Assembly (NCBI GenBank): GCA_002794775.1
Contig: NBAY01000012.1
Coordinates: 780,940-844,939 of the forward strand
Direction: 5' to 3'
Source of the DNA: Porodaedalea pini
Lineage: Eukaryota; Basidiomycota; Agaricomycetes; Hymenochaetales; Hymenochaetaceae
DNA: 64,000 nt
Shown: positions 46,582-59,280 of the stretch, piece after piece
How positions within the stretch are numbered: position 1 is the first letter of the stretch
Layout: each line of letters begins with the position of its first letter
Made by a program: the position numbers and the translations under genes
The notes under the pieces: generated by a model
Told to the model about the DNA's origin: nothing
The model's database searches: none
The model's input: the letters and a program-made list of their open reading frames with translations, nothing else

Positions 46582-49500
46582 TCAGTGTCGATGAAGAGTG
46601 GATGGAGTCGTTGGCGAGGAATGTTGAGTTTTTCGAGGAGTGCCAGGGTGTTTCTGATAGAACTCAGTGATCGCCTCCTTTGCATTCTCACCGAAGTCCG
46701 TCTCAGGCTGCCAAGTCGGTTCATTGTATCCGACCCACTTGACGAGGTACTGCAGTTTTCCTTGATGCAGACGTGAGTTGATGACCTCATCGACCTCATA
46801 TTCTTCCTCATTGTCAACAATCTCTGGTGGTGGCGGTGACTGCTGTTTCTGGCCTTCGAAGGCTGGTTTGACAGCGGGCTTTAGTAGAGCTTCGTTGAAG
46901 ATGGGGTGGACCTTTTTCCATCGCTTTGGGAGCTTGAGCTTGTATGCACCTGCTCCTACCTTGTCGACGACGTCGAAGGGACCGTACCACTTGTCAGCAA
47001 GCTTCTTTGTTGGCGAGTCTGTACTGATGTTTCGTCCGTCGAGGAAGACCTTGTCGCCAGCCTGGTACCGTACTGATGTTCCTGCCGTCCAGTCATGGTA
47101 GCGCTTCATGTCCTCTGCTGCCTTGACCAGGTTGTCCTTCGCAACGCGATGAGTCTCCTTGATGTGCTTCATGAATTCTTCTGCTGACATGTTGGCAGAG
47201 GAAGTTCGTACTGCGTCAAAGCCCATAGGGTGACATCCGGTGTTTGCGTAGAAGGGAGACATCTTTGTTGCCAAGTGTTTGCGGTTGTTGTATGCGAATT
47301 CTGCGAGGGGGAGCCAGTCCTTCCAGTCCGATTGTCAATGGTTAACAAAGAGCCTAAGGTACTGTTCAAGCTCTTGGTTAATGCATTCAGTCTGACCGTC
47401 CGTCTGCGGGTGATATGCCATTGACGGGTTGCCTTCGATGTGCAGGAGTTTGTATAGTTCCTTCATCATTGATACGTCAAACTGTGTGCCACGATCATGG
47501 ATGATCTTCTTCGGTAGGGCGGAAGACGTGGTTGCAGTACAACTGAGCCATGCCTTCCACTGACAGCTTTGTCATCATCAGGATCATGTGCATCTGTTTT
47601 GAGAATCTATCCACGATGATGCAGGTTGTGTTATGTCCCTTCGAGTCTGGGAGCTCTCTAATGAGATTGACCGTAACAATTTCCCAAGGACCCTCAGGGA
47701 CCACGTTCGGGTGGAGTGGCCTTGACCTCGACACCCTCAGAGCCTTTGTTTGTTGACAGCGATCACACCCTCGGACATACGCTTGGATGTCGGAGAACAT
47801 TGACACCCACCAGAAATCTTGACGTACCAGTTCGACCGTCTTTGACAATCCAGGGTGTCCTGCCAGGGTCAAATCATAGCATTCCCTCAGGACCGCTTCC
47901 TTCATCGTTGACAGCATGTACACCTTGTCTTTCATGTACTGCAACCCGTTGACTTCCGTCAGTCCTGTCAGCCTCTCCGACTTGTCCTGCACCCTCTGTG
48001 CATCACCCACTCGTCCCAACAACTCATCACGCGATGTCCTCACCACTCCTTGGTTCAGCCACTTCTCCTTGATGAAGACGACCCCATCATTGTCATCCTT
48101 GCCTTCATCGTAGCCCGTCTTGCGTGACAGCAGGTCCACCTTGCCCATCATCTTCCCCAATTTGTGTTCGAGGTGGAAGTCAAACTCCTCAAGCTCTGTC
48201 CACCAGCGAGCTTGCTGATAGCTCAGCTTTTGTGCCGACCTGAAGTAGGTGAGGTTGGCGTGATCGGACCAGATCTCAATAGGGTGATGGGCACTGAGGA
48301 GGTATTGTCTCCACTCCTTGAGTGCTGAAACGATCGCGAGCATCTCCTTGTTGTAGATCTCGTAGTTTTGTTCCACCGGTAGGAGCGCCTCTGACCTGTA
48401 GGCAACTACCCTCCACTTGCCTTCCTGCTTCTGCAAAAAACACGCCTCCAAGCGCAAAGTTTGATGAGTCCACTTTGACATGGAAAGGGCCCTCATCATT
48501 CGTGATGGCTAGGACTGGAGGTGAGCAGAGACATCGTCTCAGCTCCTCAAACACTTCCTGCTGTTCGGTCTCCCATACCCAGTCCTTCTTGCCAGTCAGC
48601 AATGTCAATGGATGGACTACCTTGCTGTAATCTTTGATGAACCATCATAGCCAGTTGCCCATGCCAAGGAACTGTTGCAGCTGTTTGACGTTTTGTGGGA
48701 CAGGCCAGTCTGTGATCGCTTCCGTCTTCGCCAGGTCCACTCTGATCTCGCCATTGCCGATGATGTGGCCGAGGTACTTTACAACTTTGGTGTCAAACTC
48801 GCACTTTTCAGGCTTCAGGTACAGACCGTTTTCTTGCAGGATCTGAAGGACGCGCCTCAACGTCTCGATATGCTCCTTGAGAGTTTGCGAGAGAATCAGT
48901 ATATCGTTGAGGTAGACGATGATCAAGTTATCATAGATCAGTCCCTTGAAGATGTGGTTGACAAAAGCCTGAAACGTCGCCGGTGCATTGCAAAGACTGA
49001 AGAACATGACTGTCAGTTCAAAGAGACCCATGTTTGTGCAGAATGCTGCCTTCCATTCATCACCTTCTCAGATCCAGACGTTGTAGTATCCCCAGCGAAG
49101 GTCAAGCTTGGTGATGAACTTTGCCTTCTTGACCTTGTCGACCAGTTCGTTGATGAGGGGGAGAGGATACTTGTTCTTGATTGTGCCTTCATTGAGTTTA
49201 CGGTAGTCCTGGATTGGGCATAGCGATTTGTCGGCCTTCTTGATGAAAAAGAAGGGCGATGCCATTGGTGAGATTGACTTTCGTATGCGGCCCGATTTCA
49301 AGTTCTCTTCAAGAAAGTCCTTTAGCGACTGTTGTTCCATCGGTGTCAACAGATAGATCTTGCAGTTGCTAGGTTTGAAGTTGGGTTTCAAGTCGATGAT
49401 GTGATCCCAGGGTCTATGTTCTGGCAGTTTCTCAAAGCCTTTTTCACTGAAGACATCAGCGAAGTCGTTGAGGTATGCAGGCCAGGACGCCTTGTCCACT

Positions 49501-50070
49501 CGCACCTCTCTCACCCTCCTCATCTCATCTGCAACCTCCTTCTCGATCACACACTCCTCTGGACAGCAGGTGAATTCAATTGAACCCGTCTTCCAGTCGA
49601 CTTCTGGATTGTGGCGTCGAAGCCAGTCGTAACCAAGGAAGATGTTTGATGATGCTAAGGATGTTGCTGCAAGGATGATCCTTTCCTTGTGGTGTCCGAT
49701 CATTAGTTTGACATCAACATAGTTTTTGATCAACCTGGCCTTGTTGTGCATGCCATCTGCATTGAGCACTGTGAGGGGTTGGATGTATCGCTTGGTTTCT
49801 AATCTGTATCATTTGACGAACCTCACATCAATGCACAATCCTGTACACCCAGAGTCCACGAGGGCATGCACATCCACCTCTCTCCTTTCACCCTCCACAC
49901 TGTGTCTAACGTTCAGGAGGAGGTCCAGCTGGTGTCTGCCAGTTCCTCTCACGAACAGTTGCTCGTACTCGCTATTCTCGTTCACACCAGTGGGGACTTC
50001 GTAATCAGGAAAACCATCGACATCGTTTGCATCTACGTATTGTACAGATGGTTGGTTATATTTTAGCGGA
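46582..50070 (-). pseudogene. Gypsy pol: protease, reverse transcriptase, RNase H, integrase, chromodomain
   Basis: Protease active site ALVDSGCTG near 49860; reverse transcriptase from about 49400 ([19 protein letters not shown], and the box YLNDILILS near 48900); RNase H (LEACFLQKQEGKWRVVAYRS region) near 48450; integrase zinc finger HPGLSKTVELV with CDRCQQTKA near 47850-47750, then the DDE core (IVDRFSKQMHM, IIHDRGTQFD across a frameshift); and a chromodomain near 46650-46810 (YEVDEVINSRLHQGKLQYLV). The catalytic YxDD box reads YLND, so a key Asp is lost (codon 48906-48908). TGA stops occur at 49809-49811, 49068-49070, 48645-48647 and 47335-47337. Frames shift near 48440 and 47510. Confidence 0.92.
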
Positions 50071-50203
50071 TCCAGATTCGAAGTCCCTTGTTCTTCTCGG
50101 TCAGTTGCCCCAATGGCTATGCCTGACCACTCGTAAAACCCTGCGAGTCCATGACCTCTTTGTCATCCCCCTCCTCTTCCACGTAGTCCTCCACCGTCGA
50201 CCT

Positions 50204-51472
50204 TCAAGTGTCTATGACTTCCTCAAATGCCGATTCCTTCATTGTGCCTAGCTCATCGGCGAGGAGATGACGTTTGCCGGGCGCCATCATCTGCAGCATA
50301 CGCTGCACAATTCCCTGTCCTTGCGGGCACTTGTCTTTGAAGTGACCCAGCTGGCCGCAGATCCAGCACATGCATTGGCATTGCGCCTCATTCATCGAGA
50401 TGTCCATCGGCTGGCCAGCACCTCCGAAAGTGACGCCTGTCGCATCGCGTTTGTCGACGTGAGGAGCTGCCACCTGGCAACGAGCCGGGGGTGCATGCTG
50501 TTGTTGCGGGCGTGGTGGGGGTGGAAACACGCAGCCTCGCTGGATGGCACGGATCTGTTGTTCACCCCTGTCGATCTCGATCACCTTCTTCTTCCAGTCG
50601 TCATACATTGTTGGCACTGGCGTTGACCTCAGCACTCCACAAACCACCTCGATGTTCATCGCCCTCTTCAGATGGTCACAGATGATGCTGTCATCCGTTA
50701 GGCCCACTCTCGTGATGATGACATCAAGATCCTGGAAGAACTCATCAGTGGTGAGGTCCTTCTGAACCTTTGTTCAGAATTTCGCTAGCGCTTTTTCCTT
50801 CCGGTTTGGATTGTCGAATGAGGTGTCTAGGCATTCTTGGAACCTTGTCCAACTGTCGGTGAAGGTCACAATGCCAGCTGTCATCAACTCCTCCACATAG
50901 TTTTGTGCCCACGTCGCCGCATTACCTCCCTTTAAGTAGGAGAGGGCAACGTATATCTTACTCTCCGACGTGGGATATCGGCTCGGGTTTGCGGAGACGA
51001 AAAGGAGGACCTCACATTTGAAGTCTAGATAGTCATAACCACCAGTGAATTCATGTAGCCGGGCGACGTCGATGCTGGGGGTCAGGGGGTTAGCTGCCGC
51101 AACTGGTGCTGGGGCATTGTTCGCCTGATGGGCGAAGGTGTTTGCGATGATGGCCACGATCTGCTCCATCTGGTGCTGACTGAAACCTCCTGCTGACATC
51201 GCAGGTTCGGGTGTGGGTGTCAAAGGTTCAGGGGGGGTTGGCGGTGAATGGTCTCTACGAGCCTCGCGGTAAGGGCCTGGAGTCGGAGGCAGAAGGACCA
51301 TGGACGTTGATGGTGCCGGTGATGATGGAGCAGCCGGGGGCCACCTCGCTCTCCTTCCTTGTTCGTCTGATGAATACCAGCTGTGCCAGACTTCACTCCA
51401 CCAGATATCATGTATGACGCCGCTGTTGTTGGTCGCGATGTAGCCTGGTCGGTCTGGATTCCAATGCGCCAA
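50204..51472 (-). pseudogene. Gypsy gag
   Basis: Structural polyprotein with a Pro-rich N-terminus, a capsid-like region (HEFTGGYDYLDFKCEVLLFV, then AATWAQNYVEEL) and a CCHC zinc knuckle (CWICGQLGHFKDKC) near 50340. One in-frame TGA (50774-50776, after ALAKF) interrupts it; the stop is at 50204-50206. The chosen start MAHWNPDRPG is the first Met of the open stretch; homologous frame may extend further upstream. Confidence 0.9.
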
Positions 51473-51910
51473 TGCAGGAAGGGCCCGTCGCTGTTTGTTG
51501 GTGAGATCTATCTTGACGACGGTGGAGGAACAGGGATCGGTTGTGTGTTCGATCTGGGGTTACGCCAACGTTGAACGGGTTCATCGGCGAGGTTGATAAT
51601 GAGGTGGAAAGACGCGGCAGAGATAACAATCGACAACGATGTCGACGACTGAACACATAATGTCACCCACGTCCAGGTTAAGTGGTTCCTCCACCAAAGG
51701 AAAATGCGGAGAGCCAGGGTCGGGAAAAGTCGGTTGTGAAGTTTATGTAATACATGAACATCCGAAAACATCCGGGCAGGGTTGAGGGTTGTCATTTAGG
51801 GGAGTTTACACTTCAAGTCCATCGAGGGGAGCACTCCTCTAGACTGAGTGAAGGTGAGTCAACAGCGACGACATATGCTGGGGATGAGCCTGGGTGCAGT
51901 TCTGCTTTTA

Positions 51911-52350
51911 TGTTAGGTGGGAGTCCAGGAGACGACTCAGACTGGGCAGGCCTCGGCTGACTGTTGTCTGGGACGTGCTATACTCGAGCAGGGACTTGGG
52001 ACACGCTATACTCAGACTAGGTCATCATGGAGGTAAGAGGATTAATACAATGTACTCTACTACAGGAGGGGGACGCAGTCTCACCTAGGTCGTCATGGAG
52101 GTAAGAGGAAAAGCAGAACAGGTGTTCAGATGCGATTCCTCTTCCTAATATACAGTGATCACCTCATGAGAACTGGTTGCCCCATTGTCTAAGATTACAT
52201 AAAGGGAGCAGAATGGAAAGAATGAAGGTCATGTGAAAGGAGTGTGGGAAATGATTGAAAAGATGATTAATTATAATGAAAAGGAGCGATTAAAAGAAAA
52301 GAAATGATAAAAAAGGAAAATAAAAGAAGGGAAAAGTTTGAGTCCTGACA
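51911..52350 (-). repeat. Gypsy 5' LTR
   Basis: 440 bp, TG..CA, at the 5' end of the minus-strand element and adjoining the ATGAA duplication at 52351-52355. Same length as the 3' LTR with no indels, and about 2 percent different. Confidence 0.95.
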
Positions 52351-52368
52351 ATGAATTGATTTACTTGC

Positions 52369-53631
52369 CTGTCGCTCAGAACATTGTGAGTCAACCTGAT
52401 CATCATCGTTCGCCAGCCTGTTGGAGTGTGATTCCTCAACAATATTATCTGCCTCTTCGACTTGTTGATGCACTGCCATATATCTCCTCTTAGCCTCTGC
52501 AACCCTTTTGTCAGTTTCCTCACTCGGCCTATCTCGCTGTGCATTACGAGCGGAGCTAAGGTACTTCATAGCCGCACAAAGCTCAGTGTGCAGATCTTGC
52601 TCTGTCTCGATCTTGGGAACCCCTTGAGTTTCATCATTTGCACGCTCACAATGTTCTGGCTTGTGCTGCTGCTCAGAAGCCATCGCAGGAGACATCAACT
52701 CGGAGTCTACGCAGACTTGAAGTGATTCCGTTGTGTTTTCCACATCACCAGAAGCCTAGAGATTCATTCATACACTGTAAAGCATAAATGGTGTCAACAC
52801 GTACATGTCACTCTCCGTCCTTGGCATCAATATCAACACCAAGCTTCTGCAACGATGCCTTTGCTCTTAGAACAGATTCATGCGCTGCCTTGACTAGGTT
52901 CTCCCATCTCAAATACTCATTGACAGCTTCTTCATGAGCAATTCTCGATATCTCACGCTGTTCCTGTCTCAACGTATCATCAAGAGGAGCAGCAACCATT
53001 GCCCGAAGTTCATTTAGGTAGTCATTCTGGTTCTTGGTGAGTTGAAGAACTTTGGCCTCTCGCATATGCAAAACCTCTTGCCTGCACAGCCGCTTGGACT
53101 CCATGTCATCGCGCTCGAGGTGGGAGCTTTGAAACTCAATGTCTTCAATGTACTGAGCCTGAGCTGTGCCCTGGTTGTCATGGACGGACTGCAATTCAGT
53201 CCTCTCAGAATGATCATTGACTGGCTCCATGAGCTTGTACTAATGAGCATTATGAAGACAAACATTGAATGATTGACTGACTTTCTCCACCGTATTATCG
53301 GGGTCGGTTTCCTTTGAAGTCTCTTCTACAATGTCCTCCAATGTTCCTCTCCCTTTTCTCTTTTTCCTGGCTGCCTTCTTCGGCTTTGAAGTACTAGACT
53401 CGCCATCCTATATGCCTAATAAGCAATGTAATCATTCTTCTGAATGGATAAGCTCACTTCTTCCATGAGCACTTTCTTTTTGGACTGTCGCTCTTGCTTT
53501 GCAGAAGGTGCTTGCGGAGGCGCCTGCATGATCTCGACATTTCCTTTCTCAGAGTGAGAGAAGTGCACGCTAAATGATCGAAAGAAGTACTCACCACCAA
53601 GCCTAGCAGACCAACGTGTGCCAACAACCAT
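52369..53631 (-). pseudogene. Giant-element gene of unknown function, 5' part (before the Gypsy insertion)
   Basis: Starts at ATG 53631 (MVVGTRWSARLGG). Short introns separate a basic segment (KPKKAARKKRKGRGTLEDIV), a long charged helical stretch (QNDYLNELRAMVAAPLDDTL, then AHEEAVNEYLRWENLVKAAH) likely to form coiled coil, and a final exon from ASGDVENTTESLQVC to DDDQVDSQCSERQ ending at 52369. The donor there is GCAAGT and the intron resumes beyond the Gypsy element with CTAG at 46048, phase 0 on both sides, so this is the same gene as 43433-46047. Whether the upstream Spt5-like gene was once part of it is unclear; 490 bp separate them. No enzyme domain was recognised. Confidence 0.62.
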
Positions 53632-54124
53632 GCTGGTTGAGAACTCTGGAGGACCTTTTCAAAACTACTGCTGAAGCTGAGAAGATACGTGAAACGGGAT
53701 TTTGTGGTTCTCGTCAGGCGCATTAAATAGGATAAAAAGAATAAAGTGGCTTATCATGCAGTATTTGACCCATCGGCCATGAAATCTTAGCACGCTGTGG
53801 CATTCAGGTCTCGAACGTGGCCTCCAATCTTGACTTACAAGCCTCATGTTTCACAGGCCTAAGACCGTAGCAACTTGCCTGACTTGCAAATCTCAAGCAC
53901 CAAATTCGAGATGAGGATAATCTGTAAAACAAATCACGTCAGAATGGGAACAAGGCAAATATCAAGACTGATATGCGTACCGATGACATCTGCGCACATG
54001 GCAGGATCGAAGGTCGCACAAACTTGTGGCTCAGAGTGGAACAGTAGAACATTGTAATAAATTAAATGCTAAGTTATAGTACATTGGTGATTCCAAGATT
54101 TCCAGTACGATACGGCTGTCTAAT

Positions 54125-57122
54125 TTACTCTATTTTCTCTATGAGGGTCATATTCGAGACACTTTCATTCCACAATTTTTTCTCCAAGTCGACAACAATG
54201 ACAGTTGCCTTGTCCTTCGAGAACTTCTTGGCGGTAACGATCTTCCTGTGTAACCCAGGGTCGCTGTGAACAATGAGAGCAGCAGCATTTTTTTTTGGGT
54301 TTTTGCACCCTGATATCCTTCATGTACATGTCACAAAACCCCGAATTCGTCATTTGTTGATGGTCCGTAAGCATAGCACAAAGGTGGCAAAGTCTGTGCA
54401 CATTGTCGTTCTCACATTGAAAGTGGTCCATGATGCTTCTGAGAATTGTCCAGTTGTCGAGCATCGATTGGCCAATGCGAAAATGAATCTTGTACTTGGA
54501 GTACAATGATTGCACATCAGGATGTATAATCCACATGCCGGATCCAGAGAAATCTGACAGAAAGTGAGTAAGATCTTAATCATGATCAATCTATACACAC
54601 CGGTAAGGGGGCCGAGAGGTGGTGGCCAGGTCTGTGGCTCATCAACAGGTGCCGGTAGCGGGTCCACAGTTTCAAGGTTGGTTACAAAGCTCCTCAACTC
54701 TTCAATGAGAGCTGTATCAGGAGGGGGAGTCACTGCGCAGGCAGTCGAAGTTGACTCATGCCAGCGTGCGCCGCCTTCTCTCAAGGACTTGAATTTGGCG
54801 GTCAAATGTACCTGCTGTTTCTTGGTCAGAGGATGGTTGAGGTCCAAGCAATATGTGTTGTCACCACTTTGTACAGTACATTAATAAGTATATAATAAGC
54901 TTGGAAGAAAACACATACACTGCAACTAGATCTTTTAGATCAATGATTTGCTTGGGTGCGCTTCTCAATACGTTCATCATCCCATCAATAGAAATGGTCA
55001 CTGTCAGTTTATTCGGATTTGTACTGAGCACATAGCCAAATTGACCCTTGAAGTCCTTGTTGTTGATGATGAAAATGCGAAGATGCTGCAAATGATCACG
55101 GAATTGATGCAGCTCGTCAGCGGTCTGTGGAACGGCAGAGCTTTTGCCGTCCTCAATGAGTCGAGTGTCTTTTTTTTTTGGCAGCCTCGACAAAGTCAGG
55201 CTGCAGTCGATCCATGTGCTCAGTAAACTGAATGAATGAATAAACGAACGAATGAGCAAGTTTCTCATAGGTAAAGTAAACAAATATGTTCCTCATCAGA
55301 AACAATATGATTCTTCAACTCATCCTCAGTCACGAAAACCAAAGTTGCTGTCTCATTGTCGATTGAGATGACCTGCACCTTTTGTCTGATGTACTGACCA
55401 CTAGTAATGATGCACCACTGACTCTGGAGGAGTTGCGCGATATGCTTCTCGACTCTGGAATGAGTCATGTTGGTGTGTACCATTTGGACCCATTTCACTC
55501 TGACAGTAAACTAAAAAAAGACTTAGTAAATATACTTGAGGTGAAGGATACACACACTGTAGAATATGAGGTTGTAATGAATGAAATTTCTTTTTCATCC
55601 ACTGGGACAGTCTGTATCATTCCAGTTTTGCCAGTGAATGGACCAACGATGACACAGACATTCATGCCCGGTTCCAATACTCTACGAATGTCCGACGTAG
55701 CGTACTGTAAAGTATGATACTGGACTCTACCAGAATTGTCTGTCACATTCAGTACAGGAATATAGTCTGCCAAGAGAGAACCAATAGTTCTTGTTTCCAC
55801 CACTTCCTTTTCCTTGCCTTTATCCTTGACTGTTTTCCTCTCCTCGACCTTGGTATATTCAATTACGGAGTGTCTGTTCTCTGAGATATTGCCTGAAACA
55901 CCACCTACAAAGTTTCCCGAGGTATCTATAGTATGCATTGATGAAACAGCGTATTTTGAGATGTTGCCTACAGTCCTGATTAAGCCAGTCGACATGCTGT
56001 GGATTTTATTGCCACCTTGAAGAAATAGTTTGCCGCAGTCCAAGGGTCCAAACGAAGCCTCCATATGTGTGAAAAGTCCGATGTCCTGTAAAGAAGGGGA
56101 TGCCTTTCTAACATAGTGCACGCTAGGGCAAGTCAGTTTGAGTAGTCCATTCTTGTACTTACGACGCTGAAAGGTATAAGTCATTGAGTCATGTTTCTTT
56201 ATTTTTTCACCCCTGAAGTTATCAGGGGAGAAAAGTGCAGGCTCAGGATGAGCAGATGATTCCTTGTTGATTGGAAGTCGAGGCACGATTGCCACTATGA
56301 TACGGTCATCTTGAGTCCTTGACTCTCTGACGCAGCCGATATCGCCTTTGTACAGACCGCGCTGGATGGTAACCCATTCGCCGACTTCAAATCTCTCGAG
56401 AGAGGCGCTTCCATTGCGCATTCTGAGCACCTTGGCAGATTCCTCCTCGTCCCAAACACAAACAACTGTTGACAAATTCCAGTGTGCCAGCCAAGATTTT
56501 GCGTAGTTGACCTTGCCGAGTGTCGGAGCGATTGCATAGATACGTCCAGGAAACGCTGGTAGAGAGAAGGTGCAAGGTTGTTCAGAAGGACATGGCAGCC
56601 CTTGTTGTACCCATGAAGTCTCAGTTTTGAGGAAGAACTCATGCAGTAGTTTCGCCTCCTTGACTTCATGGCTGACCTATTCATGCATAAGCATAACACA
56701 ATCACTTTCCGACTGAATTCACTTACCCTGACGTGTATCATGTATGGATTATTTCCTGTACCACCGATCATCGCAGACACACACTCCTTCTCATTTTTTA
56801 AGTGTCCGTAGTCAAAGGTCTCCTTGTACATTTTATGACGCTCTTTGATGCCTCGAAGTATGGCTCGAACGTCATCTTGCTCAACAATATTGTATAGTGC
56901 AGGCCGCTGATGCGCTCCTGCACTCAATGTTCCTTCACCATGATCGTCAATGAATTTGGCCTCTGTATGAGTCAATGGTCAGTGAGGCATATTTGAGTAG
57001 CTGAGTCCCACAATACCTTCATCTGAGTCTAAGAAAGCCTTGTTGTTATCGTCCTCATCGAAGTCTTTGGCCTCCAGATCCAAATAGCGCAAAACTCGTT
57101 TATCCGCTGCTTGTCTGGGCAT
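54125..57122 (-). CDS. Spt5-like NGN/KOW protein carried by the giant element
   Basis: Resembles transcription elongation factor Spt5 but is diverged and probably a transposon companion. Starts MPRQAADKRVLRYLDLEAKD, then an acidic segment with DSDEEAKFIDDHGE, as in the Spt5 N-terminus. An NGN-like part follows (NNPYMIHVRVSHEVKEAKLL and GRIYAIAPTLGKVNYAKSWL), then KOW motifs (RFEVGEWVTIQRGLYKGDIG near 56380; LEPGMNVCVIVGPFTGKTGM near 55650). Many short introns. Two homopolymer-associated frame breaks (A/T runs near 55170-55180 and at 54288-54296) could be decay or sequencing slips. I did not meet the CGA-to-TGA stops seen in its neighbours. It is divergent from the transposase, 2.16 kb away. 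The role is inferred only. Confidence 0.6.
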
Positions 57123-59280
57123 CTGAAGTTCACCTTAGCTAAGTGTAACACATCTCACGCATTCTTTACACACCTTTGACACATTTTACTTTCTGTTTTG
57201 ACAAAATTTACTCCCTGGCTTAATGATCCTAACGAGAAATCAATTAACTATTTTTCTTACTTTCTATCTGGCCTTCTCTGTTCCTTTATTTTGCAAGTAC
57301 AAAAGTTCGAAATACAAACAGTGACTACCAATATACAAAATTATGGTACAAGCGACTAAATAAAGAAAACAGTGTGAAATCGGGCTTGCCTGAGCAATGG
57401 GAATGCGCTTCACGGCGTTGGAACCCTGAGTTGCTGAAAAAAAAACTGTTAAGAGAAAAGTGTCTGATGAGGCAGTTATGACGGTCAGAATGAGGCGTGA
57501 AAGCTCACTTGATGCGTCACCAATGAAGCATTTGCCATTATTGGTGATGTGCTAAAAAACCTCTGAGTCTTGAGCTCAGGACACAGATGGTGAAGGTGAG
57601 GTGGATTTGGAGCTGAACGCACTGAGGTGGCAAGCTGGAGGTCGGTATGCTGGTTGCATGCGACAGCAAGTGAGCGATGATGGGAGTAAGATGGAGAGGC
57701 TGAAAGGTGTTCTAAAATTAAATGCGGCGCTAATGTGCAGTGATCAGAGCATGTGAAAAAGTTGCTTGTAAGTGCAGCATATCCAAATGAGGAAGTTTAA
57801 CGCCACTCACCTGATCACTGCATATCTAACTCCGATTCCGCTTTTGGCACACCTTTCTAACTCTCTCTTGACCGCCATGACCTCTGCACGACGTCCCGCC
57901 CATTCAGCTACATCTCGTTCACCTTCATGGCTTTCTATTGCCAAGCCTCCTCAGCCCCTTCCGGTCCATTGTCTGATTGTCGGTGACGGAAAATGAACTT
58001 CCGTAACGCTCTGGTAAGCATGCAATACGAGCAAATATATGTCAAACTTTGAAGCTAATTTTCAACACTTTCTGTACACCATGGCGGCTTGGAAGGATAC
58101 TCATACGTGGTAAGTGCGTACTCGTATCTGCTCAAACTGCTGACGCCGCTACTCCAATGGCTGAGTACGTTTTCCTAGGACTGTTTTTGAGCTCAATGAC
58201 CTCTGTAGTACACTCTCATTGTCCTCAAGCCGAATGCACAATACCTATCCCTTCCACCATAGGCCATACAATTGGCAACCAACAGATGCATTCACAGATG
58301 GAGTGCAGCGCACTCAGTACGCACTTACTCTGCATTGATGTTATCTCGTGCAAAAATTACTGAGAACTGACTAAATGATAAAGATGCAGACAGCTCATAG
58401 TGACCGGCATGAGCATGCTTGCAATTAAGTACAAGGTCGGAATCATGATGGTTGCAGACAACCTTGGTGCGTTGGATTTGTGGACTCCTTCATAAATACT
58501 AAATTTGAAAGCTTATGCCTGACAGCATCATATGAGTCCCTCACGCATTTCAGGGACATCCTGCCCTTGCATCCCATAGGATCCTGCACTATGCTGGCCA
58601 TGAGTGGCGATATTTCTGACTTCCAGTACATACATAGCAGTCGCTTGACAACCTCCTGATCAAGGAGGAAACTGCCAAGGACAATGGCCATAAACTCAGT
58701 CTGGCTGAAATCCACGAGTACCTTAGTCGAGAGCCGAGTGATCCATTTGAGACATATACTTGGATTGGCAGGTCAATATGTGAACCAAATGTATACTGTG
58801 GTTGAAAGCTGTCGAACACATTTTTGGGGGGCTCCAGTCTGTGCATGTATGGTAGATAGTTTTGTAAATGAGCATTCTGCGGGACCAATGGAAAGGGAAA
58901 AAAGAATGTACCTTGATAGTATCAGGTGCTCAAAGCATATGGTTTGAACAATAGCAGTGTGGAATGCATCAGTGACCAGGAGCGTTGGCGTGGAGAAGGA
59001 TACAGTGCAACCATGTAGCTTAAGATGAAGCCGGAAAGGACAGAACAAAAGATGAGTTATCTTTTAGTTTTTGATCAATCAGTGGCTCGTTAATGAAAAC
59101 AAAGGACAGATTGCAGGCCAAAAACCACGATAATGTTCTATTCTCACATAGAGGCTCACTGGTAAAAAAAAAAAATCTTCCATATCTTAGTGAAAAGTTA
59201 CTGATACATGCATTTAGTGGTTTGCAACTTGGATGTCTCGCATTTCCCCTTCTTTCATTGCAACATTCTTCATACTAGTG
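57123..59280. other. Inter-gene region between Spt5-like gene and transposase
   Basis: About 2.2 kb at the divergent centre of the element's right half. Broken short frames occur on both strands, for example minus 58443-58715 (FSQTEFMAIVLGSFLLDQEV) and plus 57879-57996 (MTSARRPAHSATSRSPSWLS), perhaps remnants of further cargo, but no family was recognised. It should contain both promoters. Confidence 0.35.

Larger units (their letters stand above)
46087..52350 (-). mobile_element. Ty3/Gypsy chromovirus-type LTR retrotransposon, full length but dead
   Basis: A 6,264-bp element flanked by a perfect 5-bp duplication ATGAA (46082-46086 and 52351-52355). LTRs of 440 bp run TG..CA. Minus-strand order is gag with a zinc knuckle, then protease, reverse transcriptase, RNase H, integrase and a C-terminal chromodomain, the order of chromoviruses. 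A G-rich polypurine tract lies just inside the 3' LTR. At least five in-frame TGA codons and two frameshifts disable it. It lies inside an intron of the giant-element gene. Confidence 0.95.

Noticed and set aside
48675..49223. 182-codon plus-strand frame opposite the Gypsy reverse transcriptase
   Set aside because: Shadow of the minus-strand pol gene, whose motifs are clear.
43433..57122. TET/JBP dioxygenase cargo, often linked with KDZ elements
   Set aside because: I looked for the H-x-D..H..R signature of TET/JBP enzymes in the accessible frames and saw none; the cargo here is Spt5-like plus an unknown protein.
57879..57996. Crinkler-type N-terminal domain (HCLIVGDG motif)
   Set aside because: Only a few residues resemble it and the frame stops at once; not enough to call.
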